Of a stretch of DNA of 64,000 nt, positions 61,001 through 64,000 are shown in pieces (position 1 is the first letter of the stretch; every line of letters begins with the position of its first letter). The position numbers and the translations under genes are program-made. The notes under the pieces are model-generated. The model saw only the letters and a list, made by a program, of their open reading frames with translations, did not search any database and was not told the origin of the DNA. Source of the DNA: Paenibacillus caseinilyticus (GTDB lineage Bacteria; Bacillota; Bacilli; Paenibacillales; NBRC-103111); NCBI RefSeq assembly GCF_027533645.1, contig NZ_JAQAGY010000011.1:62001-126000 (forward strand), read 5' to 3'.

Positions 61001-62630
61001 AGGCGCCCCCGGCCTTCAGAATGGCGAGGAGCCCTGTGACCATCTCGGGCGAGCGGCTGGCCATCAGCCCGACACAGTGATCCGCCCGCACTCCCCTGGC
61101 GCGCAGCGCCCGGGCGAGCCGGTTGGCCCGGCGGTTCAGCTCCCCGTACGTGAGCTCCTCCCCTCCGCAGATGATAGCCGTCCGATCCGGTGTCCTTCGC
61201 GCCTGCTCCTCGAACAGCCCTTGAATCGTTTGCTCCTGCGGATAGGACCCCAAGGTCCGGTTGAATCCGCTCAGCAGCTGCTGTGTCATCCCCGCAGGCA
61301 GCATCCGTTCCTTCCGGATCGGCCCGGAGGCTTGCTCCGTCATCTCCTCCAGCGACCGCAGGAAATATCCGGACAGCTGCTCTACTGTATGCTCGCTCAT
61401 ATGTTTGTAGCTGATCGTACAGCTGAGCTGGTTCCTCGCATGGGACACGGCGAAGTCGAGCCAGGTGTTCGTGTTCTCGTACCCTTCGGCATCCAGCAGA
61501 GGCCGCACATCGGCCTGCCGGTCGACCTGATCGTAGATATGGAAGTCGATATAGTTGAAATAGGTATCGAAGAGCGGGTTCTCGGATGCCCGGGCGGCTC
61601 CGGCGTCCGCATGTCCTATAATGTCCGTTAGAGGCAGTCTCCCGTACAGCTTGAGTTCCGTCAGCTTCCGGTCCACCTGCCGGAGGAAGCCTTCCCAGGT
61701 GAGGGAGGAGTCCACTTGGAACCGGAAAGGGATAGTATTGAGAAAACACCCCAGCAGCCGGTCCCCGTCCCGGATGAGAGGACGATTGCTTTCCACCAAG
61801 CCTACGAGAACATCGCCATCGCAGGTCAGCATGTAAGCCATACTGACATACGCGGCAAAGCAGATCGTCCTTACCGGAATCCGCAGCTCCCGGGAGAGCT
61901 GTTCGATGCGGACTTGCAGCGCTCCATCCAGCTCGAAGTGGAGCTTTCTCAGCTGATCTGCGGATGGCTCGTCCCAGGGAAGCTCCAGCCGCTTGAAGTC
62001 TTCCAGCTCCCGCTTCCAATAAGAAGCGGCCTCCATGTTCTCCTTGAACAGCATCAGGTCCACGATATAGTCCTTGTAAGTGCACTTCAGCGCCGGAGGA
62101 GCATAATGGGCATCGGCCTTGAGCCCAAGATACGTATTGACCAGTTCGGTAATGAATGAAGCCGCGCTCCACCCATCGAGAATGCTGTGATGGAACATCC
62201 ACCCGAAGGCGTAGTGCGCATCATCCAGGCGGTAGAGCTTCGCCCTCCACAAGGGGGCCTCCGCCATGGAGAAAGGCCGGCTCCGGTCCTCGCTAAGGGA
62301 CTGCTGCAGCCTCTGCTCCTGTTCTTCCTTGGAATGGAGGCGCCAATCGTGGTCCTCCACCTGCACGTCTACCTTGCGGTGAACGATCTGGATCCCGGAA
62401 TCGGACAGATCGAAGTGAAAGCTCGTACGCAGGATCGAATGCTTCTGTACCAACAGCTCCAGCGCTCTCTGAAACAGCAGACGCTCGAAGCCGGGTTCCC
62501 TCAGCTGATAGACGAACTGTTCGTGATACAGGGACTGCCCGCTGTGCCGCAAGGAATAGAAGACCATTCCCTGCTGAATGTCACTCATGGGATAGAGGTC
62601 TTCAATTTGATCTGTGTCCAGGTTAACCAT
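55047..62630 (-). CDS. Two-module NRPS (C-A-PCP-C-A-PCP) with C-terminal BtrH-like domain
   Basis: A 2527-residue peptide synthetase. C1 (about 1-440; YPMSDIQQGMVF, active HHSILDG). A1 (about 460-960; YTSGSTGQPKG, GRIDGQVKIRGYRIE) with code residues D-I-L-Q-I-G-V-I-W, close to the glycine code. PCP1 (FFELGGHSLKAMS, about 1000). C2 (about 1050-1480; LHHIVSDGVS). A2 (about 1540-2040; YTSGTTGQPKG) with D-V-Q-L-V-A-H-V-V, close to the proline code. PCP2 (FFELGGHSLKAIQ, about 2085). No thioesterase: residues about 2150-2527 resemble BtrH (YYYPCSVGAVLEKLRYE with candidate nucleophile Cys; SGSTYYLPYTPEY; GRTHIYVLVDM; CIVYDSSYQYFG), an acyl-ACP acyltransferase fold. It overlaps the upstream NRPS gene by eight bases. 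Specificities are hand alignments to the GrsA positions. Confidence 0.9.
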   Translation of the reverse strand: MVNLDTDQIEDLYPMSDIQQGMVFYSLRHSGQSLYHEQFVYQLREPGFERLLFQRALELLVQKHSILRTSFHFDLSDSGIQIVHRKVDVQVEDHDWRLHSKEEQEQRLQQSLSEDRSRPFSMAEAPLWRAKLYRLDDAHYAFGWMFHHSILDGWSAASFITELVNTYLGLKADAHYAPPALKCTYKDYIVDLMLFKENMEAASYWKRELEDFKRLELPWDEPSADQLRKLHFELDGALQVRIEQLSRELRIPVRTICFAAYVSMAYMLTCDGDVLVGLVESNRPLIRDGDRLLGCFLNTIPFRFQVDSSLTWEGFLRQVDRKLTELKLYGRLPLTDIIGHADAGAARASENPLFDTYFNYIDFHIYDQVDRQADVRPLLDAEGYENTNTWLDFAVSHARNQLSCTISYKHMSEHTVEQLSGYFLRSLEEMTEQASGPIRKERMLPAGMTQQLLSGFNRTLGSYPQEQTIQGLFEEQARRTPDRTAIICGGEELTYGELNRRANRLARALRARGVRADHCVGLMASRSPEMVTGLLAILKAGGAYVPIDPAYPDDRIRYMLEDSGAGLLLTQNHLMDRVSFAGEKLDAADPQWLAGEASDLPSSNDSAHLAYVIYTSGSTGQPKGVMIEHRSVVNFLYGMKTRLGLGTGHTFLSLTTVSFDIFALELFLPLLFGMKAVIAEEEEIRELRLQELAVRHGVDVVQTTPSRWQSLLQRSDVSWLGAIKKILIGGEASTPELINELRSRTDAQLFNVYGPTETTIWSTASELKGDQVRIGSPIMNTQVYILGAGEQLQPVGAAGELYIGGDGVARGYVNRPDLTAEKFTLNPHVPGGRMYRTGDLARWLPDGELEYLGRIDGQVKIRGYRIETGEIEAKLLAHSAIREAAVTAFEEGGGRQALCAYITAAPGQEAPAPAELRTCLARSLPEYMLPAAFVAVERLPLTPSGKLDRRALPRPHEQWSGRAAYAAPRDQREAALARIWQELLGVERVGLHDHFFELGGHSLKAMSLAARIHKEMHVEAALRDLFAHPTLEEMASHLGRLDGTAHSAIPQVPEQPYYTVSSAQQRLYVLAQLEDLQTSYNMPGVFRLSGAWDRARLAEAFAGMIERHEALRTSFGLVNGEPVQYVHPAAAFELEELKPGPLRSALEWEGTGNGQYSRPTGQPLPASYPHASHTADSELELYGQIARFIRPFDLSRAPLLRAGLLPLPGGEAILFVDLHHIVSDGVSMDVLVREWLQLYNGETLPPLRVQYKDYAAWQREQLQGERLKRQEAYWLDALGGELPVLGLPLDLPRPALQSFEGGRARLVLPQELTRQLKALCAREGVTLSMLLLAGFQVLLSRYSGQEDVIVGVPAAGRPHADLERVLGMFVHTLPMRGRPEGVKTFLQFLQEVKAGALEAYEHQDYPFEQVVERLNLPRDLSRNPVFDVMFVMQNAGQGGPLETPAGVSITPLRFENPMSKFDLTLQAVERIELETVELELEYAAKLIFPATAERILRNYEQLLGQIVHSPEMRLAELELLTAEEWHLLLERFNDTAAEYPREQTIHGLFEEQAERTPDRIAVVMEQEQLTYRELNERANRLARALRGRGVQADTLVGVLAERSPEMVIGILAVLKAGGAFVPVDPSYPEERIRFMLADCGARHLLAGAESLRSIPASYEGEVLELGASAVLREDAGPAEPISGPRNLLYVIYTSGTTGQPKGVMLEHRNLVNLICHQRTRSSISFHGNVLQSTSISFDVCYQEIFSTLLSGGTLHIVDQETKMSPSRLLSYIQKHRIQVMLISASYSKVLFGGSLTPDLPSVSDIVTAGEQLILSDSMITYLKRSGIRLHNHYGPSETHVVTTYTMDPGQPMEEIPPIGQPIQNTRVLIVSPELRLVPLGVVGELCVSGDAVGRGYLNRPDITEERFISHPDLPGERMYRTGDLARWLPDGTLEYAGRRDHQVKIRGHRIEIGEIESKLLEVKGIREAVVLALGEADGQKALCAYFAVHRDEELPPAWLRTELAGSLPDYMIPTHFVQLERLPLTLNGKIDRGALPAPDHPLLQQHTAAYEAPGNGLEEALAAIWQDLLDVERIGVHDDFFELGGHSLKAIQAVELARQQQLPLSLKELMELRTIRAAAEHMRREPLSEGLTAAAAEHPVGAQRRYNPDFVRPADYPYYYPCSVGAVLEKLRYERNLQVPKSFLTNARGDGVLFYKYGTKRPEDRITYHSSQARLGELMGFPPLLEELGVSFGTRSFEEPDEAISWCEDKLSRKELVILSGSTYYLPYTPEYRAPQKEFLDILDRSSDEIGIGRTHIYVLVDMTEHECIVYDSSYQYFGPIGREEFIQSFGGIGRMTFIDHPAQNTVVPYQVIEVHTDAWKTPDGTGYGEALLRAIVEAYLHAPTLELEEKGVPFRVVAGLDAITHLIRTIGDSCGNPELLPGLSEFMCEMGNAWKYKLHFLADLIQDLQELLPGLELPADPLNEGIHLLGGLSLECRTLSPGQWASNGPRVQAQLSGLHSSLQDYFLHLKSVLNGTKAMAVQKRGS

Positions 62631-64000
62631 GGTGTCCTCCCAACAGCTTCTGTTTCAGCTCATCCAGCTGATTCTTGATTTCGTCTCTTTTGGTGCTGTG
62701 CCCGGCTGCCTGGTCCGCTTGCGTTCCCTTGTCCGGGAGGAGCCGGGATAAATCCGCGATGCTCGGGGCGGCATACAAGTCCTTCAAGGTCAGCTCCACT
62801 CCAAAACGGCTGCGGAGCTGCTCCATGAGGCGGATCGCTTTGATCGAATCGCCCCCGAGGTTGAAATAGTTATCCGTGATGCCGATCCTGCCGATTCCCA
62901 GTACCTCCTCCCATAGGGCAGCCAGCTGCATCTCCGTCTCGCTGCGGGGAGCCTGATAGGTCTCCTGCTCCAGGTGGACCTCGGGGCTGGGCAGCGAGGC
63001 ACGGTCTACCTTGCCGCTGGGGGTGAGAGGCATACGTTCCAGCCGGATGATGTAGCGGGGAATCATGAAGGAAGGCAGCCTGCCCGCGAGCTGCAGCCGG
63101 ATCTCGGCCGTCCGGATATCAATGCTTGCCGTAACATACGCGCAGAGATAGGTCTCCTCTTCCTCCCTCGCTATGACGACGGCCTCCTTCAGACTGTCAA
63201 GCTGAAGGAGCTGCGTCTCGATTTCCCCCAGCTCGATCCGGTAGCCGCGGATTTTGACCTGATGATCGAGTCTTCCGAGGTACTCCACCACTCCATCCGG
63301 GAGCCAGCGGGCAGCGTCCCCCGTCCGGTACAGCAGTTCTCCCGGGCGGAAAGGATTCGCAGCGAATCGCTCGGCCGTGAGCTCCGGACGGTTCCAGTAC
63401 CCCCGCGCCAAGCCGGCACCGCCTATGTACAGCTCGCCGGAGGCCAATAACGGTACCGGCTGCCGGTGCCTGTCCAGGATATACAGCTGCATATTGTCGA
63501 TAGGTCTGCCGATCGGCACGCTGGAGTGATGAGCCCCAAGCTCCGCGCAATCGAAGAAAGAGACATCTACGGTCGCCTCCGTCGGTCCATACAGATTGAT
63601 CAGCTGCGTTCCGTTCGGAGCCGTCAGCTCTTCTTGGAACCGCCTCGCAAGCGGCAGGCCGAGGGCTTCTCCGCTCGCAAATACGCGTCTTACGGAGATG
63701 AGCTTCCGGACCTCCGGCACCGTACGGATATGCTCGACAAACTGCTGCAGCATGCTGGGCACAAAATGCAGGGTGGTGACCCCATGATCGTCAATCGCTT
63801 TTATGATCTGACGAGGCTCCTTCTCGTGCCCGGGCGGAAGCAGGCACAGCTGCGCGCCCGCCATCGCCCACCAGAACAGCTCCCACACCGATACATCGAA
63901 GCTGATACTCGTTTTTTGCAAAATAACGTCGTCCGGCTGCAGCGGGCAGCTCTTCTGCATCCAGTGGATCCGGTTCACGACGGAATGATGCTCGATCATC
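62623..64000 (-). CDS. NRPS, C-terminal A-PCP part (runs off the window)
   Basis: The last 458 residues of a larger synthetase whose start lies beyond 64000. It begins inside an adenylation domain (MIEHHSVVNRIHWMQKSC), continues TSISFDVSVWELFWW, INLYGPTEATVDVSFF, LYRTGDAARWLPDG, HQVKIRGYRIELGE and PLTPSGKVDRASLP, then a carrier domain NYFNLGGDSIKAIRLMEQL. Code residues read D-V-W-H-F-S-L-V-D, the classical serine code. After the carrier comes a short charged helix (KRDEIKNQLDELKQKLLG), a likely docking segment for the next synthetase, whose gene overlaps by eight bases. No epimerase is seen after this carrier. Confidence 0.9.
   Translation of the reverse strand, partial: MIEHHSVVNRIHWMQKSCPLQPDDVILQKTSISFDVSVWELFWWAMAGAQLCLLPPGHEKEPRQIIKAIDDHGVTTLHFVPSMLQQFVEHIRTVPEVRKLISVRRVFASGEALGLPLARRFQEELTAPNGTQLINLYGPTEATVDVSFFDCAELGAHHSSVPIGRPIDNMQLYILDRHRQPVPLLASGELYIGGAGLARGYWNRPELTAERFAANPFRPGELLYRTGDAARWLPDGVVEYLGRLDHQVKIRGYRIELGEIETQLLQLDSLKEAVVIAREEEETYLCAYVTASIDIRTAEIRLQLAGRLPSFMIPRYIIRLERMPLTPSGKVDRASLPSPEVHLEQETYQAPRSETEMQLAALWEEVLGIGRIGITDNYFNLGGDSIKAIRLMEQLRSRFGVELTLKDLYAAPSIADLSRLLPDKGTQADQAAGHSTKRDEIKNQLDELKQKLLGGHHG

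Noticed and set aside
59493..61631. Open frame of 712 codons on the plus strand
   Set aside because: Antisense to the NRPS; the high GC content of this region keeps opposite frames open, and the translation is Arg/Pro-rich without motifs.
60592..62202. Open frame of 536 codons in another minus-strand frame within the NRPS
   Set aside because: An alternative frame of the condensation/adenylation region; the true frame carries all NRPS core motifs.
55047..62630. Repeated nucleotide blocks within the NRPS gene
   Set aside because: They arise from homologous A and PCP domains of the two modules, not from mobile repeats or a CRISPR array. No CRISPR array, rRNA or tRNA gene was seen in the window.

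Overview
The window looks like a chromosomal segment of a spore-forming, soil-type Bacillota, most likely Paenibacillus or a close relative. This rests on two YheC/YheD-type spore-coat ATP-grasp proteins, SLH-like repeats on a serine hydrolase, an LplB-type permease relic, many sugar-ABC and glycoside-hydrolase genes, strong AGGAGG ribosome binding sites with several TTG starts, and a large NRPS. Genus assignment is inference. By eye, GC is lower in the first ~15 kb and around 49-52 kb, and clearly higher in 39-46 kb and 52-64 kb.

Layout. 0.2-5.5 kb: small regulator/oxidoreductase pairs (ArsR+SDR, TetR+NmrA-like, HxlR+NAD(P)-binding), each with visible inverted-repeat operators, plus two gene relics and a repeat cluster. 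5.9-15.1 kb: secreted GH43-CBM13 protein, DUF418 membrane protein, a frameshifted relic, a LacI/HAD divergent pair sharing a perfect palindromic operator, a GH13 protein that has lost key catalytic residues, a DUF5412-like protein, a YheC/D protein and a small unknown protein. 15.2-19.5 kb: a three-gene set for L-2,3-diaminopropionate (SbnB, SbnA) with a PaaK-like adenylate-forming enzyme, divergent from a second YheC/D gene. 19.7-24.4 kb: an SBP-permease-permease-ATPase ABC importer operon ending in a DeoR regulator. 24.7-29.3 kb: TetR+SRPBCC, then a membrane diguanylate cyclase translationally coupled to a solute-binding protein. 29.3-35.0 kb: a six-gene operon STM4015-STM4014-STM4013-STM4012-STM4011-cysC behind one strong promoter; the STM401x families have no established function known to me. 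35.1-40.1 kb: serine hydrolase with SLH-like repeats, a single-chain histidine kinase/response regulator, an AAC(3)-type acetyltransferase with a possible attenuator leader. 40.4-45.8 kb: maltodextrin uptake and cleavage operon (SBP, MalF, MalG, GH13). 45.9-51.8 kb: LLM flavin oxidoreductase, small membrane protein and sodium:solute symporter operon; FAD monooxygenase with divergent TetR. 51.9-64.0 kb (running off the right edge): NRPS cluster on the minus strand, with adenylation codes that read as Ser, Gly and Pro, a C-terminal BtrH-like acyltransferase domain in place of a thioesterase, and a serine-hydrolase/ABC-exporter fusion.

The most promising undescribed systems are the STM4011-4015+cysC operon, the NRPS with BtrH-like terminal domain and its hydrolase-exporter fusion, and the diaminopropionate/PaaK-like/YheC-D set. 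All calls come from reading the sequence; no database search was run.
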